NCBI RefSeq assembly: GCF_900169165.1
Contig: NZ_FXYY01000002.1
Span: 248,001-312,000, forward strand
DNA length: 64,000 nucleotides
Direction of reading: 5' to 3'
Source of the DNA: Brevibacterium linens ATCC 9172
GTDB taxonomy: Bacteria; Actinomycetota; Actinomycetes; Actinomycetales; Brevibacteriaceae
The position numbers and the translations under genes are program-made. The notes under the pieces were generated by a model. The model ran no database searches. It was not told where the DNA came from and saw only the letters and a program-made list of their open reading frames with translations. Every line of letters starts with the position of its first letter. Position 1 is the first letter of the stretch. Shown piece by piece: positions 9,482 to 21,071 of this stretch.

Positions 9482-9539
9482 CGACATAGCGGCCGAGCCC
9501 GACATGGCGGCCGCGCTCGACGTGCTGAACGGGCACTGA
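9447..9539 (+). repeat. Imperfect tandem duplication of the miaA 3' end
   Basis: The end of miaA (about 9449-9481, GGCGGCCGCCCTCGACGTGC and on to the TGA) is repeated at about 9507-9539 with three base changes, again ending in GGGCACTGA. The second copy is read in frame up to its own TGA only if the first stop is bypassed by a frame change, so it is probably non-coding. Confidence 0.8.
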
Positions 9540-9562
9540 AGACCTGAACCGACCGTCCCCGA

Positions 9563-9568
9563 TAGGAT
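9563..9568 (+). promoter_or_regulatory. -10 element of dapF, leaderless spacing
   Basis: TAGGAT is six bases before the ATG at 9575. The gap GGAGCC could also serve as a very close ribosome-binding site, so leaderless and leadered reading are both possible. Confidence 0.5.
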
Positions 9569-9574
9569 GGAGCC

Positions 9575-10564
9575 ATGAGCACTCCGGATACCCCGTTCGC
9601 CGCCTGGACCGATGTCACCTTCGTCAAGGGACACGGCACCCAGAACGACTTCGTTCTGCTCTCCGACGACGACAGCAGGCTGGAGATGCATCCCGAAGCC
9701 GTGGCCACGCTCGCCGACCGGCGGGCCGGACTCGGCGCCGACGGCATCATCCGCATCGTCCGCTCCGCCGCCAGCGGCATCCCGGGAGCCGCCGAACAGG
9801 CCGACGCCGGTGCCGAATGGTTCATGGACTACTACAACAGCGACGGCAGCCTCTCCGAGATGTGCGGCAACGGCGTACGCGTCTTCGCCCACGCACTCGT
9901 GACCAGCGGCCGCGTCTCCGCCGAGGCCCGCGACATCCTCGTGGGCACCCGCGACGGAATCAAAACCGTGCGCACCACCCTCAACCCGGCCCTCGGCGTC
10001 CAGACCGGAGACGACGTCGTCGACACCGGCACGCCCGGACCCGGATCCGCCAGCGACGCCTGGTACACGATCGACATGGGCGAATGGTCACTCGACCCGT
10101 CGAGCAGCGTGCTCGTGACCACCGGCGGCATCGAGGTCGCCCGCCCCGGACTGCGCGTGTCCACCGGCAATCCGCACACCGTCGTCGCCCTGGCCGAGAA
10201 CTCCGAACTCGCCGCCGCCGACCTGCGTGATGCCCCCGTCCTCGACCCCGTGCCCGCACAGGGCTCGAATGTCGAATACATCGTCATGGAGCCCGCCCGA
10301 TCCGATGTGGCCGGGGGAGAAGGCGCCCTGCGCATGCGCGTGTTCGAACGCGGCGTCGGCGAGACCCGCTCCTGCGGAACCGGTGCCTGCGCGGCCGCGA
10401 TCGCAGCCCACCACTGGGCCGGCGAGAAGTCACCTCTGCAGTGGAGAGTCGACGTGCCCGGCGGTCAGCTGCGCATCGAGATCGAACCTAATGCCGAAGG
10501 CACGAGCGGACGCGTCAGCCTCGCCGGACCCGCGGTCCTCGTCGCCGGCGGCACGATCAGCTGA
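9575..10564 (+). CDS. dapF: Diaminopimelate epimerase
   Basis: Converts LL- to meso-diaminopimelate for lysine and peptidoglycan synthesis, which implies a DAP-type cell wall. Both catalytic cysteines are visible: C97 in MCGNGVRVFA and the second in ETRSCGTGACA near residue 267. At 329 residues it is longer than the ~275-residue norm because of loops around residues 65-80 and 140-160, as often seen in actinobacteria. It ends two bases from the convergent methyltransferase gene, with no room for a terminator. Confidence 0.97.
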   Translation: MSTPDTPFAAWTDVTFVKGHGTQNDFVLLSDDDSRLEMHPEAVATLADRRAGLGADGIIRIVRSAASGIPGAAEQADAGAEWFMDYYNSDGSLSEMCGNGVRVFAHALVTSGRVSAEARDILVGTRDGIKTVRTTLNPALGVQTGDDVVDTGTPGPGSASDAWYTIDMGEWSLDPSSSVLVTTGGIEVARPGLRVSTGNPHTVVALAENSELAAADLRDAPVLDPVPAQGSNVEYIVMEPARSDVAGGEGALRMRVFERGVGETRSCGTGACAAAIAAHHWAGEKSPLQWRVDVPGGQLRIEIEPNAEGTSGRVSLAGPAVLVAGGTIS

Positions 10565-10566
10565 GC

Positions 10567-11181
10567 TCAGCCGCGCTCGACCGTGAGCACGCGGAAGCCC
10601 TTCGACGATCCCGTGCGCACGACCTCGAAGCCGTCACCGAGCATCCCGGCGATCCACTTCTGCAGGGAATCGGCACCGAGGTTCTTCGACACGACGAGAT
10701 CGGCGCGACCGCCCGGGGCCAGACGCGGCAGCCACGTCTCCAGGAGTTCGTGCAGTGCGTCCTTGCCGATGCGGATCGGGGGATTCGACCGGATCGCGGC
10801 GAACTGCAGGTCGGTGGGAACATCGGCGGCGGTGACGGTGTTGATCGTATCGAGACCCAGCCTGCGCGCATTCGCCGCGGTGGTCTCCAGGGACCGGGAG
10901 TTGACGTCGAGCGCCCACACTCGCACAGCCACCTCGGCGTCCTGGGCGTCCAAAGCCGTGTGCAGGGCGACCGGACCCCACCCGCAGCCGAGGTCGAGGA
11001 TATCGCCGGCAGGCGGCTGAGGCAGATGCCGCAGCAGCACAGCCGTGCCGAGGTCGAGGCGAGTGGGCGAGAACGTGCCGGATACGGTTTCGACGGTGAC
11101 GGCGCGGCCGGCCAGATCGAGGTTGAGTTCCCGCGACTTGGCCTCGCTGCTCGGCGATTCGGTGAAATAGTGCTCTGACAC
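10567..11181 (-). CDS. RsmC-like class I SAM-dependent methyltransferase
   Basis: 204-residue methyltransferase of the small MTS-domain type. Motif I is DILDLGCGWGP and the NPP-type active-site motif is SNPPIRIG, which indicates N-methylation of a base or amide, as in rRNA guanine-N2 methyltransferases of the RsmC/RlmG group. The GTG at 11181 gives the usual N-terminus (SEHYFTESP). The frame stays open far upstream, antisense to hflX, but that translation is not protein-like. Tail-to-tail with dapF. The exact target is not known. Confidence 0.85.
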   Translation of the reverse strand: MSEHYFTESPSSEAKSRELNLDLAGRAVTVETVSGTFSPTRLDLGTAVLLRHLPQPPAGDILDLGCGWGPVALHTALDAQDAEVAVRVWALDVNSRSLETTAANARRLGLDTINTVTAADVPTDLQFAAIRSNPPIRIGKDALHELLETWLPRLAPGGRADLVVSKNLGADSLQKWIAGMLGDGFEVVRTGSSKGFRVLTVERG

Positions 11182-11310
11182 CGTTTCAGTGTAGACGGCT
11201 GTGGGAGAATTGATGGACACCACCGTCGGTGCGCACCGGTACGACCGGTGCAAGGCATGACGACGTCGGCACGAGAAGTCCCGTGCGGACGGCAGAGAAC
11301 AAAGGAATGA

Positions 11311-12779
<1,469 letters not shown>

Positions 12780-12783
<4 letters not shown>

Positions 12784-14750
12784 AAGCAGTCGAGAACCTC
12801 CTCGAATCCGCTGTCGGCGCCATCGGCGGATCGCCACGCGAGGGTCAGCAGGAGATGGCGCAGGCGGTCGCCTCGTCGCTGGACAAAGGAATCCATCTGC
12901 TCGTGCAGGCGGGAACCGGTACCGGCAAATCGCTGGCCTACCTGGTGCCTGCCGCCGAGTACGTCACCCGTACCGGCGGGAAGGTCGTCGTGTCCACGGC
13001 GACCCTGGCCCTGCAGACGCAGATCATCCACCGCGACCTGCCCCGGCTGTTCAAGGCCGTGAAGAAGGACCTCGACCCGCTGCCCCGAGCGGCACTGCTC
13101 AAGGGGCGGCGGAACTATGTGTGCAAGCACAAGCTCGCCGGCGGATACCCGGACGAGGGTGAGGGCATGCTCTTCGACCTGGGGGCCGACGCCGAGGCGG
13201 GACGCAAACCCACCGAACGCTCGGGCCTGGGGGAGGAGATCCAGCGGATCCGCACCTGGGAGAAGACCACCGACACCGGCGACCGTGACGACCTCCTGCC
13301 CGGTGTCAGCGATCGCGCCTGGTCACAGGTGTCCGTCAACGCCTTCGACTGCCTCGGATCGAACTGCCCGCTGTTCACCGAATGCTTCGCCGAAATCGCC
13401 CGGAACAAAGCCGCCGAAGCCGATATCGTCGTGACGAACCATGCGCTGCTGGCCATCGACGCCTTCGGGGAATCGAACGTGCTGCCCGAACACGATGTCA
13501 TCATCATCGACGAGGCCCACGAGCTCAAGGACCGGGTGACCAGCGCCCTGTCGGGGCAGATCAACACGAGCATGCTCTCGGCGGCGACGAGTTCCGTGCG
13601 CAAACACACCACTGTCCAGGACGGGGTCGTCTCGCTGCTCGACTCCGCCGCGGCGGCACTCGAACGCGCCCAGACCTCGGTGCCCGAGGGACTCATCCTG
13701 CATATGAGCGAGGCGCTCGGACTGGCCCTGACGCAGATCCGCGACTCCGCCCGCCAGATCATCAACGACATCGGCGGCAAGACCGAAGACGCCGATGCCG
13801 GACGGCAGATGGCCAAGGCGCGCTGTCAGGAGATCTTCGAACTCGCCGAACGCTTCTGCGACCCGGGTAAGAACGACGTCATCTGGCTCTCCCGGTCGAC
13901 GTTCAGAGAGAAGGAGACGACGAACCTCGTCGTCGCACCCTTGAGTGTGGCCGGCACCATGCGCAACGGGATCTTCGAAGAATCGACGGTCGTGGCCACC
14001 TCGGCGACGTTGTCCCTGGGAGGGAACTTCGACGCGGTGGCCGCTTCGTTGGGACTCTTCGGACCCGACGCCCCGAAGTGGGACAGCCTCGACGTCGGAT
14101 CACCCTTCGACTACGGCAAGCAGGGCATCCTCTATGTCGCCTCCCACCTGCCCAAACCCGGACGCAGCGGGCTGAGCGAGGAAGCGCTCACTGAACTCGA
14201 AGAACTCGTCGAATCCTCGAACGGCGGGGCACTGGGACTGTTCTCCTCGCGGGCGGCGGCCAATGCGGCGGCCGAACACCTGCGGACGAAGTTCGACTTC
14301 CCGATCCTGCTCCAAGGCGACGACGGACTGCCGGCCCTGGTCTCCCAGTTCACGGCCGACGATCAGACCTGCCTGTTCGGAACCATGTCTCTGTGGCAGG
14401 GAGTCGATGTGCCGGGACGGACGAACCGCCTGGTGATCATCGACCGTCTGCCGTTCCCGCGCCCCGACGACCCGCTCATGCAGGCGCGGGCACGCGATGC
14501 CGACCAGCGTGGAGTCAACGGCTTCATGGCAGTATCGGCCACGCATGCCGCCCTGCGGCTGGCGCAGGGGGCAGGTCGCCTCATCCGCTCGACCGGTGAC
14601 AGGGGAGTGGTGGCCGTGCTCGACTCGCGGCTGCGCTCGGCCCGGTACGCCGGGTTCCTCGTCAATTCGATGCCGAGGATGTGGCCGACGACGAACTCCG
14701 TTCTCGTCCGCACAAGCCTGGCCAGACTGGCCGAAGCTGACGAGAAGTGA
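12780..14750 (+). CDS. dinG: ATP-dependent helicase DinG
   Basis: Superfamily 2 DNA helicase of the XPD/DinG type, 656 residues. Walker A is AGTGTGKS near residue 46 and the DEAH box is IIIDEAHE near 240. Four cysteines of the iron-sulfur cluster are visible: VCKHK, FDCLGSNC and TECF. C-terminal motifs (GLFSSR, LWQGVDVPG, QGAGRLIRS) are intact. The GTG start overlaps the hflX stop by four bases, so the pair is translationally coupled. No LexA box was seen before hflX, so SOS control is not evident. Confidence 0.95.
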
Positions 14751-14782
14751 GGCAGACGGTGCTGAGCTCCGCCGGATGACGC

Positions 14783-14820
14783 AGAAGCGCCCGCGACCCA
14801 CCGTGGTCGCGGGCGCTTCT
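14783..14820. terminator. Bidirectional terminator between dinG and lexA
   Basis: A perfect 16-bp stem (14783-14798 with 14805-14820) with a six-base loop lies between the convergent dinG and lexA genes. It reads AGAAGC outward on either strand, giving short A/T-rich flanks, and can end transcription from both sides. Confidence 0.85.
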
Positions 14821-14843
14821 CAGTTCGAAGGCGGGGCGGAGGC

Positions 14844-15599
14844 TCAGAGGCGGCGGATGACGGCGACGACGAGCCCCATGATCTGCGCGTAGGTGCCGTC
14901 GATGGGTTCGTAGTTCTCGTTCTGCGGCATCAGCCACTGCTGACCGGCTTTGCGTTTGAGCGTCTTCACCGTGGCTTCGCCGTCGAGGAGGGCTGCGACG
15001 ATCTGACCGTTGTCGGCGGTGTGCTGCTTGCGCACGACCACCCAGTCGTCGTGGCAGATGGCGGCCTCGATCATCGAATCGCCGACGACCTTGAGCAGGA
15101 ACATCTCACCGGAGCCGACGACCTGGGTCGGCAGGGAGAAGACATCGTCGACCTCCTGCTCGGCCAGGATCGGGCCGCCGGCGGCGATGCGTCCGACGAC
15201 CGGGACCTGCACGGTGTTGTTGGCCAGCTCCTCGTACTTCGCGCGTTCGGCCTCTTCCTCTTCGAACGGATTGACCACCTCGATGGCACGCGGGCGCTTC
15301 GGGTCGCGCCGGACATAGCCGAGGCGTTCGAGCTGGGAGAGCTGGTGGGCGACGCTGGAGAGGGACGCCAGTCCGGCGGCCTTGCCGATCTCGCGCATGC
15401 TCGGCGGGTAGCCGTTGGCCACGACGGCGCGTTCGATGGTCTCGAGAACGAGACGCTGGCGGGGAGTGAGGCGGAAATCGCCCTCACCGGATGACCCCTC
15501 TGGGATCTGGACCACGTCGTCATCGCTGCGAGCGGCAGCGATCTCGGTGGCAACATCTTCGTTGCGAGGCCTGCCTCTGCCTCGTTTGTTCTGAACCAC
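14844..15599 (-). CDS. lexA: SOS repressor LexA
   Basis: 251-residue autocleaving repressor. The winged HTH is at about residues 44-108, the Ala-Gly cleavage site at 140-141 (GRIAAGG), the catalytic serine S175 in VVGDSM and the lysine K212 in TVKTLK. A 40-residue basic N-terminal extension precedes the HTH. GTG at 15599 follows AAGGGGA. Two LexA boxes (15748-15763 and 15777-15792) lie in the divergent region shared with the LysM gene, so both genes should be induced together by DNA damage. Confidence 0.97.
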   Translation of the reverse strand: MVQNKRGRGRPRNEDVATEIAAARSDDDVVQIPEGSSGEGDFRLTPRQRLVLETIERAVVANGYPPSMREIGKAAGLASLSSVAHQLSQLERLGYVRRDPKRPRAIEVVNPFEEEEAERAKYEELANNTVQVPVVGRIAAGGPILAEQEVDDVFSLPTQVVGSGEMFLLKVVGDSMIEAAICHDDWVVVRKQHTADNGQIVAALLDGEATVKTLKRKAGQQWLMPQNENYEPIDGTYAQIMGLVVAVIRRL

Positions 15600-15747
15600 T
15601 GCTCGTTCCCCTTCGTTCTATTCCCTGCCGCTGAACGCCGTGATCTCCGCTTCGAAGATTCTCGTGTCAGTGCCGACTGAGATGGTTCTGACAGATCAAT
15701 CAACAACGCTGGTTCCCTCTCATTGTCGCATAGATGTTCGAGTTGGA

Positions 15748-15763
15748 CTGGACATTTGTTCGA
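15748..15763. promoter_or_regulatory. LexA box 1 in the lexA-LysM intergenic region
   Basis: GGAC-ATTT-GTTC with GA following: the right half (GTTCGA) is perfect and the left half has mismatches. It lies 14 bases from the stronger box, a common pair arrangement for autoregulated lexA genes. Confidence 0.55.
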
Positions 15764-15776
15764 TTGGCATGTTGAA

Positions 15777-15792
15777 TAGAACAGACGTTCTA
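15777..15792. promoter_or_regulatory. LexA box 2 in the lexA-LysM intergenic region
   Basis: TAGAACAGACGTTCTA has perfect six-base inverted arms around a four-base centre. It is 42 bases before the LysM gene start and closely matches the recA box at 4091. Confidence 0.85.
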
Positions 15793-15833
15793 CCGATTAC
15801 TGGTGGAATCGTACGAATGAAAGAGGTAATGCG

Positions 15834-16172
15834 ATGTCTGCACAGAACACCGAGCTGCGCCTGACCACTCGTGGACGCCAGGCTGTGCGCCTTCTCCGGA
15901 CCCTGCTCGTCGCTCTCGTCGTCATCGGCGGAGCGGTCCTCCTCGCCACCCAGTCGTTCTCGGCCGCCGCCGTCGCCGAATCGGAGACGGAGAGCATCGG
16001 CATCGACGCCGAGGCGGTCGTCGTCGGTGAAGGCGAATCGCTGTGGACCGTGGCGACGAGTCTCGGCATCGACCGCGACACCCGTGATGTCGTGGCCGAC
16101 ATCGTCGAGATCAACCACCTGGACACCCCGACCGTTCACCCCGGCCAGACCCTCGACGTCCCCGTCCGCTGA
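15834..16172 (+). CDS. SOS-linked LysM cell-division suppressor-like protein (ChiZ/DivS/YneA position)
   Basis: 112-residue membrane-anchored protein: a basic N-terminus, one transmembrane segment (about residues 20-42) and an extracytoplasmic LysM domain (about 62-112, GEGESLWTVATSLGI to VHPGQTLDVPVR). It is divergent from lexA and sits beside two LexA boxes. This is the place of mycobacterial ChiZ, corynebacterial DivS and Bacillus YneA, which halt septation during DNA damage. Function here is inferred from architecture and position. ATG 15834 follows AAAGAGG. Confidence 0.85.
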   Translation: MSAQNTELRLTTRGRQAVRLLRTLLVALVVIGGAVLLATQSFSAAAVAESETESIGIDAEAVVVGEGESLWTVATSLGIDRDTRDVVADIVEINHLDTPTVHPGQTLDVPVR

Positions 16173-16267
16173 GGTCGAGACCGGCTCGACCGGCAGGGCG
16201 CCGACCCGACTGACAGCGCGCCGACCCGTCCGCTCGGATGAGCCGACCGGCGCACCTCGATGCCCGA

Positions 16268-16287
16268 CCCGCCGCCCGGGCGGCGGG
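16268..16287. other. Perfect 20-bp GC palindrome
   Basis: CCCGCCGCCCGGGCGGCGGG lies between the LysM gene and hisC. It could terminate LysM transcription but has no T-run. A shorter hairpin (GGTCGAG/CTCGACC, 16175-16193) follows the LysM stop directly. Confidence 0.5.
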
Positions 16288-16297
16288 GGCCTCTCGG

Positions 16298-16303
16298 TAG
16301 AAT
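16298..16303 (+). promoter_or_regulatory. -10 element of hisC, leaderless spacing
   Basis: TAGAAT is seven bases before GTG 16311. There is no ribosome-binding site before that GTG, so a leaderless his operon mRNA is likely. Confidence 0.55.
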
Positions 16304-16310
16304 GGTCGCC

Positions 16311-17489
16311 GTGGGAAACATCGACTCTCTGCCAGTGCGCTCCGACCTCGTCGGCCAAAAGCCCTACGGGGCTCCGCACCTCAATGTGCCGGTCCAGCTC
16401 AACGTCAACGAGAACGCCTATCCGCTGCCGGACGTCGTTATCGACAGCATGCGATCTGCCGTCGATGACCATTTCGCGGGACTCAACCGTTATCCCGATC
16501 GCGAATTCACCGCACTGCGCGAACATCTCGTCACCTACTTGGACGGTGTGAACGAACGTGCCGGAGACACCGTCGACCTCGACCCCTCCATGATCTGGGC
16601 CGCCAACGGGTCGAACGAAGTGCTCAGCCATATCGTCCAGGCCTTCGGCGGACCGGGCCGCACCGTCCTCGGGTTCACTCCCTCCTATTCGATGCACCCG
16701 CTCATCACCACGGGCACCGGAGCCGAATGGCAGCACGTCGAACGCAAGGACGATTTCACTCTCGATGCCGAGACGGTCGCCGCCGAAGTGGCGCGGGCGA
16801 ATCCGGACATCGTCTTCCTGTGCACCCCGAACAATCCGACCGGCACCTCGATCGGCCTCGACGTCATCGAAGCCGCCTACGACAACTGCGCAGGAATCGT
16901 CATCGTCGACGAGGCATATGCGGAATTCTCCCGCCCCGCCAAGTCCTCGGCGATGACTCTGCTCGACGGCCGGCCCCGCCTCGTCGTCTCCCGGACCATG
17001 AGCAAGGCCTTCGCCTGTGCCGGCCTGCGCTTGGGCTACGCCATCGCCGCCCCCGAGCTCATCGACGTCCTCCGCCTCGTCCGCCTGCCCTACCACCTGT
17101 CCGAGGTCACTCAGGTGCTCGCCTGCACGGCACTCGAACACGCGGAGCTGCTGCTGGGCAACGTCGACCGACTCATCGACTCGCGCAACCGCATGTCGAG
17201 CCACCTCGCCGAGGCGGGTTTCACCGTCCACGACAGCGATTCGAACTTCGTCCTCTTCGGTAACATCGACTCACCGGCCGAGCTGTGGCAGAAGCTGCTC
17301 GATCGCGGAATCCTCATCCGCGATATCGGCATCACCGGCCACGCCCGCGTCAACGCCGGCACCGAGGCAGAGACCGAAGCCTTTCTGACCGCCATCGACG
17401 AGATCCTCGCCGACGATCCTGACCTCTTCGCGGACCGTCCGCAGTCTCCGACCCCGTCACCAGCCGCCCCGACGAAAGGCACTCCATGA
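16311..17489 (+). CDS. hisC: Histidinol-phosphate aminotransferase
   Basis: PLP enzyme of histidine synthesis, converting imidazole acetol phosphate to histidinol phosphate. The 392-residue protein has the fold-type I motifs [18 protein letters not shown] and the PLP lysine in [15 protein letters not shown] 16311 gives an N-terminus typical of the family. ATG 16302, three codons earlier, overlaps the likely -10 and is less probable. The stop overlaps hisB by four bases (ATGA). hisD and hisG are not in the window. Confidence 0.94.
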   Translation: MGNIDSLPVRSDLVGQKPYGAPHLNVPVQLNVNENAYPLPDVVIDSMRSAVDDHFAGLNRYPDREFTALREHLVTYLDGVNERAGDTVDLDPSMIWAANGSNEVLSHIVQAFGGPGRTVLGFTPSYSMHPLITTGTGAEWQHVERKDDFTLDAETVAAEVARANPDIVFLCTPNNPTGTSIGLDVIEAAYDNCAGIVIVDEAYAEFSRPAKSSAMTLLDGRPRLVVSRTMSKAFACAGLRLGYAIAAPELIDVLRLVRLPYHLSEVTQVLACTALEHAELLLGNVDRLIDSRNRMSSHLAEAGFTVHDSDSNFVLFGNIDSPAELWQKLLDRGILIRDIGITGHARVNAGTEAETEAFLTAIDEILADDPDLFADRPQSPTPSPAAPTKGTP

Positions 17490-18082
17490 GGCAGGCCCAG
17501 AACTCACGCACCACCTCCGAGTCCACGGTGTCCGTGTCCGTCAACCTCGACGGCACCGGTACCTCGACCATCTCCACGAGCGTGCCGTTCTTCGACCATA
17601 TGCTCACCGCCTTGTCGAAGCACTCGATGATCGACCTCGACATCACCGCCACCGGCGACACCCACATCGACGTCCACCACACCGTCGAAGACACCTCCAT
17701 CGTCCTCGGCCAGACCATTCGCGAAGCACTCGGCGACAAGGTCGGCATCCGCCGCTACGGCTTCGCCGCCGTGCCGCTGGACGAAGCACTGGCCCAGTGC
17801 GTCGTCGACGTCTCCGGTCGTCCCTACTTCGTCCACGAAGGCGAACCCGAAGGCCAGCAGTACCACCTCATCGGTGGTCACTTCACCGGTTCGATGACCT
17901 CCCACTCGCTGGAATCGATCGCCTTCAACGGCGGACTGACCGTCCACCTCGACCTGGTTCGCGGCCGCGACCCGCACCACATCGTCGAAGCCGAATTCAA
18001 GGCCTTCGCCCGCGCGCTGCGGCAGGCCGTCGAGACCGACCCGCGGAGCAACTCCGTTCCCAGCACCAAGGGAGTCCTGTGA
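17486..18082 (+). CDS. hisB: Imidazoleglycerol-phosphate dehydratase
   Basis: 198-residue single-function dehydratase of histidine synthesis. The two metal-binding segments HHTVEDTSI and the later [14 protein letters not shown] are present, with FFDHML near residue 36. Translationally coupled to hisC (ATGA) and to the next gene (GTGA). Confidence 0.97.
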   Translation: MRQAQNSRTTSESTVSVSVNLDGTGTSTISTSVPFFDHMLTALSKHSMIDLDITATGDTHIDVHHTVEDTSIVLGQTIREALGDKVGIRRYGFAAVPLDEALAQCVVDVSGRPYFVHEGEPEGQQYHLIGGHFTGSMTSHSLESIAFNGGLTVHLDLVRGRDPHHIVEAEFKAFARALRQAVETDPRSNSVPSTKGVL

Positions 18083-18681
18083 GCACGACCGTCATCGTGA
18101 CCCCTTTCGGGGTCGCCCAGCAGCTGGCCGCCGCCTGCGTGCTGTCGAACATCTCCGGCACCATCGTGCCGATCGGTGAGTTCAGCGGCATCGTCCTCGC
18201 CGACACCGATGTCGAAGCCGGCAACGAGGCGGCCGCGGCGATCTCGAAGCTCGCCGGCAAACATGAGGTCCTCCTCCTCGTGCGCAGCGAAGAGCAGATC
18301 GACGCCGGCCACTTCCGCCACGGCGCCCGAGAATCCGATGTGCCGGCCGGACTGGCACTGAAGAACCTCCCCGATGTCCTCGAAGGGCTGCTGCTCGAAA
18401 CCGTTGCCGCAGACGACGTCGAAGGCAGCATCAGAACCGATTCGATGACGAAGCTGCAGGCCAGTGCGGCCACGATGAGCCCGGGACGGGCAGCCATGGC
18501 GCGCACGGCACTGCTGTGGATCATCGCCGCCGTCCTCGCCGGACTCGTCACCGCCTTCGGCATTGCGCTCGCGCTGGGCGGGAACACCATCGCCTGGGTC
18601 GTCGCCGTGCTCGGCGTCATCGTCCTCGGGTTCTCCCTGTGGAGGATCTGGTCAGTGCTGAGCAAGGGGGCGAAGCGATGA
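18079..18681 (+). CDS. Conserved membrane protein between hisB and hisH
   Basis: 200 residues starting at GTG 18079, overlapping the hisB stop by four bases and overlapping hisH by four bases (ATGA). The first ~140 residues look cytoplasmic; two hydrophobic helices follow at about 143-165 and 168-190, with a short basic end. Related proteins occupy this spot in Micrococcales his operons. No known histidine enzyme matches it, so a role in the pathway is only implied by coupling. Confidence 0.8.
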   Translation: MSTTVIVTPFGVAQQLAAACVLSNISGTIVPIGEFSGIVLADTDVEAGNEAAAAISKLAGKHEVLLLVRSEEQIDAGHFRHGARESDVPAGLALKNLPDVLEGLLLETVAADDVEGSIRTDSMTKLQASAATMSPGRAAMARTALLWIIAAVLAGLVTAFGIALALGGNTIAWVVAVLGVIVLGFSLWRIWSVLSKGAKR

Positions 18682-19370
18682 GGACAGTCGCCGTCCTCGA
18701 CTACGGAGCCGGCAATGTCCGCTCCGCCGTGCGTGCAGTCGCCGCGGCCGGTGCCGAGGTCACGCTCACGGCCGACCGCGATGTCATCAACGACTCCGAC
18801 GGACTGCTGGTCCCCGGGGTCGGCGCGTTTTCGGCCGTGATGGCCGGACTGGACAACGTCGGGGGAGTCGACCTCATCCGTGCCCGCCACGAACAGGGCC
18901 GACCGCTGCTCGGCATCTGCGTCGGCCTCCAGGTGTTCTTCTCCCGCGGTGAGGAACACGGCGTGAAGACCGACGGCATCGGCCTGTGGCCCGGCGCCGT
19001 CACCGGCCTCGAAGCCCCGGTCATCCCGCATATGGGTTGGTCGAAGGTCAGTGCACCTGCAGACTCGGCCATGTTCGCGGGCGTCGGGGACGAACGCTTC
19101 TACTTCGTCCACTCCTATGCCGCGACCGAGCCGCCGCCGAATGCGACGGTGACGACCGCCCGTCACGGCAGCGACTTCATCGCCGCTGTCGAGGACGGCA
19201 CCACCTGGGCCGCACAGTTCCATCCCGAGAAGTCCGCCGAGGCGGGCGCCAGGCTGCTGCGCAACTGGCTCGCCTCGTTCGCCGCCGACAGCAGCCCCGA
19301 CGGCGGTTTCGTCAGCACCAGCGATTCCGGCAGCATCGGCAGCACCCCCACAGACCCACTCAGCTCCTGA
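18678..19370 (+). CDS. hisH: Imidazole glycerol phosphate synthase, glutaminase subunit
   Basis: Supplies ammonia from glutamine to HisF. The class I glutamine amidotransferase triad is visible: C81 in GICVGLQ and His/Glu in QFHPEKS near residue 180. 230 residues, with a Ser/Asp-rich C-terminal extension of about 20 residues. ATG 18678 overlaps the previous stop. hisF is not present downstream; priA follows instead and then sseB. Confidence 0.96.
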   Translation: MRTVAVLDYGAGNVRSAVRAVAAAGAEVTLTADRDVINDSDGLLVPGVGAFSAVMAGLDNVGGVDLIRARHEQGRPLLGICVGLQVFFSRGEEHGVKTDGIGLWPGAVTGLEAPVIPHMGWSKVSAPADSAMFAGVGDERFYFVHSYAATEPPPNATVTTARHGSDFIAAVEDGTTWAAQFHPEKSAEAGARLLRNWLASFAADSSPDGGFVSTSDSGSIGSTPTDPLSS

Positions 19371-19428
19371 CCGAGCACACCGACTATGGTTGCCTCAAAC
19401 CCCGTGGCGCCCTGGCAGAAAGGTCACA

Positions 19429-20166
19429 ATGACAGACAGTTCGAACAAGCTGGTCCTCCTCCCCGCCGTCGACGTCGCCGACGGCAAGGCCGTCCGCCTC
19501 GTCCAGGGCGAAGCCGGAACCGAAACCGACTACGGTTCACCCATCGACGCCGCCCAGGACTTCGAGAGCCGCGGCGCCGAATGGATCCACCTCGTCGACC
19601 TCGACGCCGCCTTCGGACGCGGATCGAACTCGGATCTGCTCAACCAGGTCGTCAAGGCCGTGGGGATCAAGGTCGAACTCTCCGGTGGAATCCGTGACAC
19701 CGAAAGCCTCGAACGCGCACTCGACACCGGGGCCGAGCGCGTCAACATCGGCACTGCCGCCCTGGAGAACCCCGACTGGACCGCGGAGATGATTTCGCGC
19801 TTCGGCGATCAGGTCGCCATCGGCCTCGACGTGCGCGGAACCACCCTGGCCGCCCGCGGCTGGACGAAGGAAGGCGGAGACCTCTACGAAGTCCTGAACA
19901 CCCTCGAAGCCGCCGGCTGCTCCCGCTACGTCGTCACCGATGTGCGCAAGGACGGCACCCTGCAGGGTCCCAATGTCGACCTGCTCAAGGACCTCGCGCA
20001 GAAGACCGATTCTCCGATCGTCGCCTCCGGCGGAGTCTCGAGCCTCGATGACCTGCGTGCCCTCCGTGAGCTCGTGCCCTTCGGCGTCGACTCCGCGATC
20101 GTGGGCAAGGCACTCTATGCCGGCAAGTTCACCCTGGAAGAAGCCCTCGACGTCGCAGGACGGTGA
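19429..20166 (+). CDS. priA: Phosphoribosyl isomerase, HisA/PriA type
   Basis: (beta/alpha)8-barrel isomerase of 245 residues. It has the HisA phosphate-binding patterns (LSGGIRD, ASGGVSS) and the catalytic Asp pair (LPAVDVADG and VVTDVRKDG). In actinobacteria this enzyme often serves both histidine (HisA) and tryptophan (TrpF) synthesis. Dual function depends on whether the genome has another trpF, which the window cannot show. ATG 19429 follows AAAGGTC. Confidence 0.93.
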   Translation: MTDSSNKLVLLPAVDVADGKAVRLVQGEAGTETDYGSPIDAAQDFESRGAEWIHLVDLDAAFGRGSNSDLLNQVVKAVGIKVELSGGIRDTESLERALDTGAERVNIGTAALENPDWTAEMISRFGDQVAIGLDVRGTTLAARGWTKEGGDLYEVLNTLEAAGCSRYVVTDVRKDGTLQGPNVDLLKDLAQKTDSPIVASGGVSSLDDLRALRELVPFGVDSAIVGKALYAGKFTLEEALDVAGR

Positions 20167-20170
20167 GCCG

Positions 20171-21025
20171 GTGAGCACGCACTCGCACGAGCCGCGCCGG
20201 CCGGACGAGCCGGGCCACTCGCCCGAGCCTCACGAGCCCCGGTCCGCCGCATCTGCCGACCAAGCAGGTGACGCCCAGGCCCCGACGGATTCCGCCGGTC
20301 AGGCGTGGGCGGGCCGGGACCTCAAACCCAACCCGTTCTCCGGTGACACCGGGCTGGCCGATGCGGCCCTGCTGGAGGCCATGACCCAGGTCGCTCAGGC
20401 ACCCCTGGATCCTGCCGCACACCAGCAGGTCGTCCGGGCTCTGTCCGGGACCAGGCTCTACGCCCCGATCGTGCCGATGGCTCTCGACCAGGAGGTCGGG
20501 GAGAACGGGCTGATGGCCGACAACTCCTCGGAGATGGCGATGGTCCGCCTCCAAGCCGAGGACGGACGCGAGTGCACCCCGGGATTCTCCGGAATCCCAC
20601 CATTGACGGCGTGGCATTCGGACGCCCGTCCCGTGCCGATCGAATCCGAGCGGCTCGTCCTCGGGGCGATCGAGGCCGAATCCCAGCTCGTCGTCCTCGA
20701 CCCGGGTGCCGAGTCCTCATTTCTGCTGCGCCGTCCGGCGATGTTCGCGTTCGTGCAGTCCCAGCCCTGGACTCCGTCCTGGGCCGACGCCGAGGTGGCC
20801 GGGCGTCTGCGTGCCATCGCCGAGTCCTTCCCCTGGCTGGCTCGGATCGGTGTGAGTCCCGGCAGCAACAGCGTTCACCTCGGTGGGCCGGAGCTCGGCA
20901 TCACGCTCGGCGTCGAGTCCGAGGTGGCCCCGGAGGAAGTGCGCCGGTTCCAGGAGGCCGTCGCCGGTGACGAGGACCTCGTCGCGAAGATCGATTCCCT
21001 GGCCATCCGCCTCGTCGAAGTCTGA
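20171..21025 (+). CDS. SseB family protein
   Basis: 284 residues. An N-terminal ~60-residue Pro/His/Glu-rich disordered region precedes an SseB-like domain (about 85-284, with LYAPIVPMA and ESSFLLRRPAMFAF). Proteins of this type follow priA in many actinobacterial genomes; their role is unknown. GTG 20171 is four bases after the priA stop. Probably the last gene of the his transcription unit. Confidence 0.82.
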   Translation: MSTHSHEPRRPDEPGHSPEPHEPRSAASADQAGDAQAPTDSAGQAWAGRDLKPNPFSGDTGLADAALLEAMTQVAQAPLDPAAHQQVVRALSGTRLYAPIVPMALDQEVGENGLMADNSSEMAMVRLQAEDGRECTPGFSGIPPLTAWHSDARPVPIESERLVLGAIEAESQLVVLDPGAESSFLLRRPAMFAFVQSQPWTPSWADAEVAGRLRAIAESFPWLARIGVSPGSNSVHLGGPELGITLGVESEVAPEEVRRFQEAVAGDEDLVAKIDSLAIRLVEV

Positions 21026-21071
21026 GCGTTCCGGGCGTGTCAGATCGGCAAGGCCCCTATGCTTATGACCC

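Noticed and set aside
15665..15686. TGTCAGTG-N8-GATGGT, a second PafBC-like promoter before the LysM gene
   Set aside because: The -10 position lacks the TA needed for the motif; the match is only to the upstream half.
16268..16287. 20-bp palindrome as a definite terminator
   Set aside because: No T-run follows and the region is simply GC rich; kept only as a noted palindrome.
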